Shown: in pieces, positions 5,983-12,375 of the stretch
How the letters are laid out: each line of letters starts with the position of its first letter
Position numbering within the stretch: the stretch's first letter is position 1
Assembly (NCBI GenBank): GCA_905201895.1
Contig: CAJKPX010000065.1
Location: forward strand, 1 to 12,407
Reading direction: 5' to 3'
DNA from: an uncultured Eubacteriales bacterium
GTDB taxonomy: Bacteria > Bacillota > Clostridia > Oscillospirales > CAG-272
Length of the DNA: 12,407 nt
Translations under genes and position numbers: made by a program
Notes under the pieces: generated by a model
What the model saw: only the letters and a program-made list of their open reading frames with translations
What the model was told of the DNA's origin: nothing
Databases searched by the model: none

Positions 5983-7869
5983 ATGCGTATTGAAAATTAT
6001 CTCGATTTGAACGGATACCCTGATGCCTCGGGGCTGTTCTTTGTCAGCGGTTCCTTTGGAACGGTGGACGGTACTGCCACCTACACCCGCACCGACGGGG
6101 ATGGCAAAACGGTTTTTGAATACCGCAGCGACGTGCTTTCTCTGCGTGCCGAATTTTCGCATGCCGAAAACGGCGTTGTTCTGCGGCGCGATAGCCTGAC
6201 GAATCTTTCGGATGCTCCGATTGCGCTTCGCGCGTTTGTCAATCGCTTCAGACTTGACGGAAATGCCTACGAGGTCTACACGCAGTACAATGCATGGCAG
6301 CATGAGAGCGCGGGAGCCTGGCAGCCGCTTCACACCGAGGTTGCGGTGTCGGCGGGAGGTATCCGCAGCTGTGACGGCGCGACCCCGATGATGGGGCTGC
6401 ATAATTTGTATACCGACAAAAATACCGTTTTTCATCTGATTCCCAACGCGCAATGGCAAATGCGTGTACGGAAGGTGCAACAGAATGACAAGGAGCTTGT
6501 GGTGCTCGAAACGGGATTCTGCGAGCGAGGTCTTTCGCTGCGCGTGGAGGAGGGTGAGACGGTTGAATTGCCAACCGTTGTGTTTTTTGCTGCCGAAAGC
6601 CGCACCGATCTCGATGCCCACAAGCTCCACGAATGGTATCTTTCCGCTTATCCTCGTCGCACGCTTCCCATTCTCTACAATTCATGGCTTTATTGCTTTG
6701 GCAAGCTCAACGTCGACGATCTGCTTCGTCAGGTCGATCGCGCCGCCGATATGGGCTTTGAGGCGTTTATGATCGACGCAGGCTGGTTTGGCATGGGAGA
6801 GCGATGGTCACAGTCGGTGGGCGATTGGGAGGAGAACTGCGTCATCGGTCCGTGCGGCAGGCTGATCGAGATTTCCGAGCGCGTTCGCGAGAGAGGGATG
6901 ATCTTTGGGCTCTGGTTTGAGCCCGAGCGTGCGGTCAAGAACTCGCGTGCGGTGCAGGCGCATCCCGAATACTACATTTGGAAGGACGCGTCAAGCAACG
7001 ATTGTCTGCTCGATTTTTCCAATCCCGATGCAGTGGATTATATGCTCGGCGTTATCTCGGAGCGGATCGAGCAATATCGGATCGGTTGGGTTAAATTTGA
7101 TTTTAACACCAGCATCCCGCTTGATCCGTCCGGAAACGCTTTTTACCGCTATATGCAGGGGCAGCGTAGCTTTATTCTGCGCCTGCGCGAAAAATATTCC
7201 GATCTTTACCTGACCAATTGCGCGAGCGGGGGCTACCGCATGGAGCTGGGGCAGGGGATGCTTTTCGACAGCTTCTGGCTCTCGGACAATCAGGGACCCT
7301 ATGAAGGGCTCCGCATCGTTAAGGATACGCTCAAGCGCATGCCAACGGCACTCATCGAGCGTTGGAACGTGCAGAAGTACTGCGAGGCGTTACCGATTTA
7401 CGGAAGTGAGCCCACGGGCAGAATGATCCATTGCAACAACGGAACGTGGGATTTTTTAATAGGCGTGAAGGATTCCTTTTCCGAGGGCTTTGTGCAGGGG
7501 GGACCGATGGGCTTTTCCTGTGACATTGCCGCTTTTCCGCCCGCATATGAGCGCCGCTGGGCAGAGGTAATCGCGGAGTACAAGCGTGAGCGTGAATTCT
7601 ACCGAGCTGCTACCGCGCGGATTCTGGTCGACTCCGAGCAGATCACCGCGATCGAATATGCCGATGCGTCACTCGATACGCTTGTTTTGCAGGTGTTCAC
7701 CCGAACGGTTTATGCACGTGACCTAGTTCTCTATCCCGCCGTCCGTTCCGATGCGATCTATGCCGTCGGAGAGGAAACCCGAACAGGCGCAGACCTTGCC
7801 GAGAATGGCATTTTGATCAATCGCCTCGGGCAAAACGAATGCAGAACACTCAAATTCAAAAGGATTTGA
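5983..7869 (+). CDS. GH36-family alpha-galactosidase-like glycoside hydrolase
   Basis: A 628-residue enzyme. AAGGAGA (5969-5975) overlaps the transporter stop and precedes the ATG by eight bases, so the two are tightly linked. An N-terminal beta-sandwich (about 1-225) is followed by the (beta/alpha)8 barrel: LYNSWLY (231-237), GFEAFMIDAGWFG (258-270), GLWFEPERAV (309-318), and a C-terminal beta domain from about 540. The nucleophile should be D373 in WVKFDFN and the acid/base D435 in FWLSDN, with TNCASGG (411-417) between them. These are the clan GH-D arrangement for retaining hydrolysis of alpha-galactosides. There are oddities: canonical GH36 has KWDMNR where this has KFDFNTS, and the protein is about 100 residues shorter than classical members of roughly 720-740. 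No signal peptide is seen, so it acts on imported or intracellular substrate. Confidence 0.88.
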   Translation: MRIENYLDLNGYPDASGLFFVSGSFGTVDGTATYTRTDGDGKTVFEYRSDVLSLRAEFSHAENGVVLRRDSLTNLSDAPIALRAFVNRFRLDGNAYEVYTQYNAWQHESAGAWQPLHTEVAVSAGGIRSCDGATPMMGLHNLYTDKNTVFHLIPNAQWQMRVRKVQQNDKELVVLETGFCERGLSLRVEEGETVELPTVVFFAAESRTDLDAHKLHEWYLSAYPRRTLPILYNSWLYCFGKLNVDDLLRQVDRAADMGFEAFMIDAGWFGMGERWSQSVGDWEENCVIGPCGRLIEISERVRERGMIFGLWFEPERAVKNSRAVQAHPEYYIWKDASSNDCLLDFSNPDAVDYMLGVISERIEQYRIGWVKFDFNTSIPLDPSGNAFYRYMQGQRSFILRLREKYSDLYLTNCASGGYRMELGQGMLFDSFWLSDNQGPYEGLRIVKDTLKRMPTALIERWNVQKYCEALPIYGSEPTGRMIHCNNGTWDFLIGVKDSFSEGFVQGGPMGFSCDIAAFPPAYERRWAEVIAEYKREREFYRAATARILVDSEQITAIEYADASLDTLVLQVFTRTVYARDLVLYPAVRSDAIYAVGEETRTGADLAENGILINRLGQNECRTLKFKRI

Positions 7870-7923
7870 TCTTTTTGATAGCTTTCCAACGCCCGGATTT
7901 GCATAGCCGTTTCCAAAGAACCC

Positions 7924-7952
7924 TTGACAAGCGCTCCGTTATGCTGTATAAT
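7924..7952 (+). promoter_or_regulatory. Consensus sigma-A promoter of the zinc-ribbon gene
   Basis: TTGACA (7924-7929) and TATAAT (7947-7952) are perfect and 17 bases apart. The start point is expected near 7958-7960, giving a leader of about 70 bases. Confidence 0.85.
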
Positions 7953-7954
7953 AG

Positions 7955-8004
7955 AGTCGAATCGACGGGAAAGCCGTCGTTGACTTGCATCGCAAAGGGC
8001 GATG
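7955..8004 (+). promoter_or_regulatory. Structured mRNA leader with two hairpins
   Basis: The first hairpin pairs CGACGG (7963-7968) with CCGTCG (7974-7979) around a GAAAG loop, and AGTC (7955-7958) with GACT (7982-7985) extends it across a small internal loop. A second pairs CATCGC (7988-7993) with GCGATG (7999-8004) around AAAGG. It lies at the very 5' end of the transcript, 10-15 bases before a ribosome binding site (AGAGAGG, 8014-8020). It may stabilise the mRNA or be regulatory; no known riboswitch class is recognised. Confidence 0.4.
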
Positions 8005-8028
8005 GAACGAAAAAGAGAGGTATCTGCT

Positions 8029-8360
8029 ATGAAATATTGCTCGAATTGCGGCAAGCAGCTGCATGACGAAGCGGCTGTCTGCATTGGCTGCGGATGTGCC
8101 GTCAAGCCCCTGACCCAAAACAGCAGCGTTGATCCACCGACGCGCCCAGCCCCGGCTTTGCCGTGCTCGGCTTCTTTGTACCGATCGTTGGCTTGATCCT
8201 GTATCTGGTCTTTCACGATACTGCACCGAGGAAGGCGAAGTCTGCCGGAAAGGGTGCTCTGATCGGTGTGATCGTGAACGTGGTTTTGACGGTCATTTTC
8301 TCCGTTCTCTACGTAATTCTGATGGGAGCATTGCTCGGCTCAACTCTCTATTTTTCATGA
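8029..8360 (+). pseudogene. Small zinc-ribbon membrane protein, frameshifted
   Basis: The ATG at 8029 follows AGAGAGG. The N-terminal frame reads MKYCSNCGKQLHDEAAVC, then IGCGCAVKP: a zinc ribbon with C4, C7, C18 and C21. It continues to SSVD and then loses sense, stopping at TGA 8194-8196. The other frame, which ends at TGA 8358-8360, reads DAPSPGFAVLGFFVPIVGLI, LYLVFHD and KAKSAGKGALIGVIVNVVL, a typical membrane tail of this Clostridia family with two transmembrane segments. Joining the two needs one extra base near 8132-8140, so a one-base deletion is likely. No classical slippery heptamer stands at the junction. The intact protein would be about 110 residues and membrane-bound, with a zinc-ribbon cytoplasmic domain and unknown function. 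It could be a real mutation or a sequencing error. Confidence 0.7.
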
Positions 8361-8365
8361 AAAAC

Positions 8366-8410
8366 GCAAGGCGCCCCAACGGAGCATCCGTTTGAGCGCT
8401 TTTGCTTTTT
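8366..8410 (+). terminator. Rho-independent terminator after the zinc-ribbon gene
   Basis: AACGGA (8378-8383) pairs with TCCGTT (8387-8392) around GCA. This sits inside an outer stem of GCGC (8371-8374) with GCGC (8396-8399), continued by A-T pairs and one bulge. TTTTT (8406-8410) follows. AAACGCAAG (8362-8370) can alternatively pair with CTTGCGTTT (8414-8422). The next gene begins at 8443. Confidence 0.75.
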
Positions 8411-8442
8411 GATCTTGCGTTTAATAAAAGGAGGCGACACTT

Positions 8443-9402
8443 GTGTTCATAACAAAGCTGATGCAATACGGGCAATTGAATTTTGACGAAATTTCGGGCA
8501 AGCCCTTGAGCGGTGACCGATCATGGGAAAACTGCCACCGTGCGTTTCTCAAATACCGCGGCAAGGCGATTGACGGCGAGACGATGGAATACCTCTGCCT
8601 GCACCTGTCCTGGTATCTCGCAAGCTGGGGGATGCTGCGCAATTCCTTCCTGCGGCGTTACAGTCACAAAATTCACGAGCCTGTCATCAGACTGATTTAT
8701 GACCCCGAATGGGACGATCTTTGGGACCTCGATTTTGCAAGGGTGAGTGAGAAAAAGTATGCCGACGCCGTTCTCAAGCTGTCACAGGCTTTGAACGATA
8801 TTTATGGAAAGCTGCCCGATAATACCGACCAAAGCATCACCGACACGCTCCAAACCAAGATTCTGCTCGGCACGCTTGGATGCGTTCCCGCCTTCGACAC
8901 CTATCTCAAGAGTGCGCTGAAAAACGCACCTGACGGGGCAGGGCTTGGGTCGACTCGATACACCGCCGAAACGCTGACCGCGTTGGGTGCCTTCTATGCG
9001 GCTCACAAGAGCGAGTTTGAAGGCAAGCAACGGGAGTGGAACAATTTTATCAAGCGTGAGCGTCAGGCGGAGGAGCAGATCGAATATCCCTCTGCCAAGG
9101 TTTTGGACATGTGCCTTTTCCAATATGGATTTTTTGCGGATTGGGTCGCGCATCATGCGCGTGCGTTTTTGGAGAAGAAGGGCAAGAAATTGGACGCCCG
9201 AAAGATCGAATGTCGAAAAAACGTGGCGCTGCTTCGCGCGATCTGCCTGACGTATCTGCTTGGGGACGGTGCGGTTGACACGGCGGGAATGTCCCCGACC
9301 GATCTTACGCTGCTTTCGGATGGCGTGAAAGACCTCGACGCAACGTTGCAAACGCTGGTTAAGCAAAAAAAGCATCAGAATTTCAAGAAATATATGGAAT
9401 GA
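8443..9402 (+). CDS. Conserved hypothetical protein, 319 residues
   Basis: The start is the GTG at 8443, eight bases after AAAGGAGG (8427-8434), a strong ribosome binding site; no Met is better placed. It is soluble, with no signal peptide or membrane segment. The sequence is mostly helical by appearance. The best recognisable pieces are LHLSWYLASWGMLRNSFL (about 53-70), which resembles a conserved block of uncharacterised bacterial proteins, and YPSAKVLDMCLFQYGFF (211-227). The basic C-terminus (KQKKHQNFKKYME) could touch nucleic acid, but no DNA-binding or catalytic motif is visible. It starts 30 bases after a terminator, with no obvious promoter between, and ends before its own terminator. 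I do not know its function. Confidence 0.75.
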   Translation: MFITKLMQYGQLNFDEISGKPLSGDRSWENCHRAFLKYRGKAIDGETMEYLCLHLSWYLASWGMLRNSFLRRYSHKIHEPVIRLIYDPEWDDLWDLDFARVSEKKYADAVLKLSQALNDIYGKLPDNTDQSITDTLQTKILLGTLGCVPAFDTYLKSALKNAPDGAGLGSTRYTAETLTALGAFYAAHKSEFEGKQREWNNFIKRERQAEEQIEYPSAKVLDMCLFQYGFFADWVAHHARAFLEKKGKKLDARKIECRKNVALLRAICLTYLLGDGAVDTAGMSPTDLTLLSDGVKDLDATLQTLVKQKKHQNFKKYME

Positions 9403-9408
9403 TAAAGT

Positions 9409-9439
9409 AAGGGGCTGCGTCACTTTGGCGCGGTCCCTT
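9409..9439 (+). terminator. Rho-independent terminator after the 319-residue protein
   Basis: AAGGGGCTGCGT (9409-9420) pairs with GGCGCGGTCCCTT (ending 9439) in a 12-bp stem with a few G-T wobbles and a short loop. TTCGTATTT follows. It begins six bases after the stop codon and resembles the terminator at 2431-2460 (shared AAGGGGCTG). Confidence 0.7.
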
Positions 9440-9525
9440 TCGTATTTGATGCTGCATATTTTGATCTGTGCGTGCCTGCACGGCATGCAGCACGCTTGAG
9501 AGACTTTTTGTATTTTGTTTTTTTG

Positions 9526-9555
9526 TTGACAGAAACGGGTTGTGTTTGGTATAAT
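9526..9555 (+). promoter_or_regulatory. Promoter of the MerR-ABC operon, extended -10
   Basis: TTGACA (9526-9531), an 18-base spacer, and TGG followed by TATAAT (TG at 9547-9548, TATAAT 9550-9555) give both a consensus -35 and an extended -10. The upstream T-rich tract may act as an UP element. The expected start is near 9562, leaving a leader of about 160 bases before the MerR ATG. Confidence 0.75.
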
Positions 9556-9653
9556 AATAGCATCGGGCTTGTGTGTTGCTGTGCGGCTTGTAAAACATTT
9601 TTGCAGGCTGACCGATGCGAAAAATCAAGAAAATTTCTGTTTTTGAAAAAATC

Positions 9654-9686
9654 ACCCAGCGTGAGGGGTTGCTCATGACGCAGGGT
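9654..9686 (+). promoter_or_regulatory. Dyad symmetry in the MerR leader, candidate operator or RNA hairpin
   Basis: ACCCAGCGT (9654-9662) and ACGCAGGGT (9678-9686) are inverted repeats with one mismatch, and TGAG (9662-9665) with CTCA (9672-9675) pairs inside. It lies 36 bases before the MerR start. Overlapping it is a TTGCTC (9669-9674) and TAAAAT (9694-9699) pair with a 19-base spacer, the long spacing that MerR regulators untwist, preceded by TG. The dyad is not centred in that spacer, so autoregulation by MerR is a guess. Confidence 0.35.
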
Positions 9687-9721
9687 AATGTGTTAAAATA
9701 AACCTCGAGGAGGTGAAGTCT

Positions 9722-10474
9722 ATGTCCGATCAGAACTCAAAAAAACAATTTTATACAACGGGAGAGCTTGCCAAGGCATGCGGCGTTTCGGTGCGGACCG
9801 TGCAGTATTACGATACGCGCGGCATTCTTTGCCCGAGCGAATTGACCGAGGGCGGAAGGCGTCTTTATTCGGAGGCGGACCTAGGGCGAATGAAGATCGT
9901 TTGCTTTCTGCGCGAGCTGGATCTCTCGCTTGATGACGTTGGACGTCTGATGAGCGCGGATAACGCCGACGAGGTGATCACGCTGATCCTCTCCGAGCAG
10001 GAGCGCGTGCTGCGCGGGGAGATCGCCGACAAGCAGGAAAAGCTTGGGCGGCTTGCCGATCTGCGGCGTGCGTTGCGCGACAGGGCAGAGCTCTCGGTTG
10101 GGGCGATCGGTGACGTAGCACAGGTTATGGAAAAAAGAAAAGAACTGCGCCGCTTGCGCATCACGCTGCTGGTGACGGGAATTCCGTTCACTGCAATGGA
10201 ATGGGCGTCGGTGATCCTTTGGATCGCATCGGGAATCTGGTGGCCCTTTGCGCTCTACACCGCGCTTATCATTCCCTATTCGGTATGGGTCTCGCGCTTT
10301 TATTTTTGCCGCGTTGCCTATATCTGTCCCGCCTGCCACACGGTGTTCAAGCCGCGCCTGCGCGAGGCGTTCTGGGCATCCCACACACCCACCACGCGCA
10401 GGCTCAAATGCCCGCATTGCGGCTACAAGGGCTTTTGCGTGGAAACCTATCAAATGGAGGAAACGAAGAAATGA
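9722..10474 (+). CDS. MerR-family regulator with membrane segments and C-terminal zinc ribbon
   Basis: A 250-residue regulator. The start is the ATG at 9722, eight bases after AGGAGG (9708-9713); an in-frame GTG at 9713 lies inside the Shine-Dalgarno sequence and is rejected. The MerR winged helix-turn-helix runs from 10 to 78: YTTGELAKACGVSVRTVQYY (11-30), then RRLYSEADLGRMK. A coiled-coil dimerisation helix follows (about 85-146). Two membrane spans (about 146-168 and 172-194) are then followed by a zinc ribbon: C202-P-A-C205 and C230-P-H-C233. Most MerR proteins are soluble, so tethering to the membrane with a metal-binding tail is unusual, and signal input may come from the membrane or from the ABC partner. 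Its stop overlaps the next ATG (ATGA, 10471-10474). Confidence 0.88.
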   Translation: MSDQNSKKQFYTTGELAKACGVSVRTVQYYDTRGILCPSELTEGGRRLYSEADLGRMKIVCFLRELDLSLDDVGRLMSADNADEVITLILSEQERVLRGEIADKQEKLGRLADLRRALRDRAELSVGAIGDVAQVMEKRKELRRLRITLLVTGIPFTAMEWASVILWIASGIWWPFALYTALIIPYSVWVSRFYFCRVAYICPACHTVFKPRLREAFWASHTPTTRRLKCPHCGYKGFCVETYQMEETKK

Positions 10475-10677
10475 TACCCGAACAGATCATCGAAATGCTC
10501 CCCTTTCTGCTTCCGCTCGCCCTCGCGCAATATGCGCTCATGGGCGTGGCACTCTATCACATTCTGACACACAGGCACTACAAAAGAGGCTCGCGTGCCC
10601 TTTGGGTGATTGTGAGCGTGCTGTTTAATTTCATTGGTCCGATCCTGTATTTTCTGCTTGGAAAAGAGGATGCGTGA
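10471..10677 (+). CDS. Small PLDc_N-type membrane protein
   Basis: A 68-residue protein with ATG at 10471, behind GGAGG (10456-10460), overlapping the MerR stop. Two membrane helices are visible (about 9-31, FLLPLALAQYALMGVALYHI; and 41-63, ALWVIVSVLFNFIGPILYFLL), separated by a short basic loop (THRHYKRGSR). The second ends in 'NFIGPILYFLLGKED', the hallmark of the phospholipase D nuclease N-terminal-like (PLDc_N) family of mini-membrane proteins. In Bacillus subtilis the similar YxlE stands directly before the ABC genes yxlF and yxlG and damps the SigY response. A regulatory or assembly role for the ABC transporter here is inferred from that order. The stop overlaps the ATPase ATG (TGATG). 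Confidence 0.82.
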   Translation: MIPEQIIEMLPFLLPLALAQYALMGVALYHILTHRHYKRGSRALWVIVSVLFNFIGPILYFLLGKEDA

Positions 10678-11576
10678 TGGAAATTCTGAAAATCGACGGA
10701 CTGCAAAAGCGCTTTGGTGACAAAGAGGTGCTTCGCGGGCTGACGCTCTCGGTTCCACAGCATAGCGTGTTTGGCTTCGTTGGCAGAAACGGGGCTGGAA
10801 AGACCACCACCATGCGTGCCATTCTCGGGCTTTTGCGTCCCGACGGAGGTGTGATCGAGGTGGCGGGGGAGCGCGTTCGCTTTGGCGAGACCCAAACCAA
10901 CCGCCACGTTGGGTATCTGCCCGACGTCCCTGCGTTTTATCCCTTTCTGACGGCACGCGAATATCTTGCGCTCTGCGGCGAGAGTCTGGGGATGCCGAGC
11001 GAAACGGTGAAAAAACGAAGCGCGGAGCTGCTTGAGCGCGTGGGGCTTGCCCACGAAACGCATCGCATTCGCGGCTACTCGCGCGGCATGAAGCAGCGTC
11101 TTGGCATTGCGCAGGCGCTTTTGTCGAGCCCCAAGCTTCTGATCTGCGACGAGCCCACCTCGGCGCTCGACCCGATCGGCAGACGCGAAATTCTCGATCT
11201 GCTGCTCGACGTCAGGGACGAGACCACCGTGCTCTTTTCCACGCATATTCTCTCGGACGTGGAGCGAATTTGCACCAACGTGGCGTTTTTGCACGAGGGT
11301 GTGGTCGCAATGGAGGGAAGTGTGGACACGCTTCGGCGGATGCGCCGCACCGAGGAGGTCACGCTGGAGCTGACACGTGCGGAGGATGTCGACCGTTTGC
11401 TCTCGCTTCTTCCCACACTCACGCGAACGGGGAGCGAAACGCTCACCTTTTCGGGGGATGACGAGGCGCTGTTTGCGCTCTTGTCGCGTCTTGCCGAGCA
11501 GAGGATCGCCTTCTCGCGCATCGAGCGTGCGGAGCCCTCGCTGGAATCGCTTTTCCTGGAGGTGACGGCAAAATGA
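10677..11576 (+). CDS. ABC transporter ATP-binding protein
   Basis: A 299-residue ATPase. I chose the ATG at 10677, overlapping the preceding stop, over the GTG one codon upstream. Walker A is GRNGAGKTT (36-44). The signature is YSRGMKQR (134-141; the usual LSGGQ is replaced, as is common in ABC-2 exporters). Walker B is LLICDEP (154-160), followed by the D-loop SALD and the switch His (STH, H190). The region after 215 is a C-terminal extension of about 80 residues with no recognised fold, as in multidrug or bacitracin-type ABC ATPases. It powers export by the permease encoded just downstream; its stop overlaps the permease ATG (ATGA, 11573-11576). Confidence 0.93.
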   Translation: MEILKIDGLQKRFGDKEVLRGLTLSVPQHSVFGFVGRNGAGKTTTMRAILGLLRPDGGVIEVAGERVRFGETQTNRHVGYLPDVPAFYPFLTAREYLALCGESLGMPSETVKKRSAELLERVGLAHETHRIRGYSRGMKQRLGIAQALLSSPKLLICDEPTSALDPIGRREILDLLLDVRDETTVLFSTHILSDVERICTNVAFLHEGVVAMEGSVDTLRRMRRTEEVTLELTRAEDVDRLLSLLPTLTRTGSETLTFSGDDEALFALLSRLAEQRIAFSRIERAEPSLESLFLEVTAK

Positions 11577-12343
11577 GATCGTTTCTTGCATTTTTCAAAA
11601 AAGAACTGACCGAGAGCGCACGAAGCGGAAAGCTCATGATCCTCGGTATCCTGTTTTTGGCATTCGGTATCATGAATCCTGCCGTTGCCAAGCTCACGCC
11701 CTGGATGCTCGAGCTGATGGCGGATGCGCTTGCCGAGAGCGGCATGACGGTCACCTCCGTCACGGTTGATGCGCTCACCTCGTGGACGCAGTTTTTCAAG
11801 AACATCCCGATGGCGCTTATTGTTTTCGTGCTGCTCTACGCCTCGATCTTCACGCGCGAATACGAGTCGGGCACGTTGCTCCTGCTCCTGACAAAGGGGC
11901 TCTCGCGCACAAAGGTTGTGCTTGCAAAAGCCGCCCTCATGCTCCTGCTGTGGACGGTGGGCTATTGGCTCTGCTTCGGTGTGACCTACCTCTACAACGC
12001 CTATTTCTGGGATAATTCGATCGCACAGGCGCTCGTTCCGGCAGCCGTGCTCTGGTGGCTCTTTGGGGTCTGGACGCTCTCTCTGCTCGTCCTGTTTTCC
12101 GCTCTGACCAAAAGCTCGGCGGGCGTTCTGCTCGGCACGGGTGGTTGTGTTTTGGCGGCATATCTGCTCGGGCTCCTCCCGAGACTCGCCGACCACACAC
12201 CAACGGCACTCATGAGCGGTATGACGCTGCTCGTCGGCGCGAAAAATCTCTCGGACTACACCGTTTCCATCGCACTCACGCTCATTCTCTCGGTCGCCTG
12301 CACGGTACTTGCCGTCCTGCAAATCCGCCGTCGCGAGATTTGA
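11573..12343 (+). CDS. ABC-2 type permease
   Basis: A 256-residue integral membrane protein whose ATG overlaps the ATPase stop. Six hydrophobic segments are visible, roughly at 20-40, 78-97, 113-136, 149-174, 178-198 and 227-248. An amphipathic FKKEL start (8-12) and an external loop of about 40 residues (41-77) match the ABC-2 family. FTREYESGTLLLLLTKGLSR (93-112) is the cytoplasmic loop with the conserved E...GT, which contacts the ATPase. It exports an unknown substrate such as a lipid, peptide or antibiotic. This is the last gene of the unit; the palindrome at 12376 follows. Confidence 0.88.
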   Translation: MRSFLAFFKKELTESARSGKLMILGILFLAFGIMNPAVAKLTPWMLELMADALAESGMTVTSVTVDALTSWTQFFKNIPMALIVFVLLYASIFTREYESGTLLLLLTKGLSRTKVVLAKAALMLLLWTVGYWLCFGVTYLYNAYFWDNSIAQALVPAAVLWWLFGVWTLSLLVLFSALTKSSAGVLLGTGGCVLAAYLLGLLPRLADHTPTALMSGMTLLVGAKNLSDYTVSIALTLILSVACTVLAVLQIRRREI

Positions 12344-12375
12344 TTGGTTTGATTGATTTTGGGTTATGCAGGGGG

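Larger units (their letters stand above)
9440..9721. other. Intergenic region upstream of the MerR operon
   Basis: This stretch holds no credible gene. It contains the tail of the terminator, a T-rich tract (9503-9525) just before the main promoter, the promoter (9526-9555), an untranslated leader of about 160 bases, a dyad (9654-9686) and a second weak promoter-like pair (9669-9699). A 68-residue ORF at 9472-9678 spans the promoter and lacks a ribosome binding site, so it is not called. Confidence 0.6.

Noticed and set aside
7856..7878. A-T-rich hairpin over the GH36 stop codon as an operon terminator
   Set aside because: TCAAAAGGAT and ATCTTTTTGA pair, but the stem is weak and no T-run follows it. 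It may slow transcription, but I would not call it a terminator.
8119..8165. Programmed -1 frameshift in the zinc-ribbon gene
   Set aside because: The nearest A-rich site (CCAAAAC) comes before a stop in the second frame, and the stretch after it has no X-XXY-YYZ heptamer. A plain one-base deletion explains the data better.
9472..9678. 68-residue plus-strand ORF before the MerR gene
   Set aside because: It contains the operon promoter, has no ribosome binding site, and its Cys-rich appearance has no ordered zinc-binding pattern.
10578..11591. 337-residue minus-strand ORF
   Set aside because: It is antisense to the ABC ATPase and the mini-protein, both of which have full motif sets. No domain is visible in it.
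11075..12322. 415-residue ORF on the minus strand, the longest antisense frame
   Set aside because: It lies opposite two clear ABC genes, reads as low-complexity charged sequence without any domain, and has no ribosome binding site. GC-rich codons of the plus-strand genes keep this frame open.
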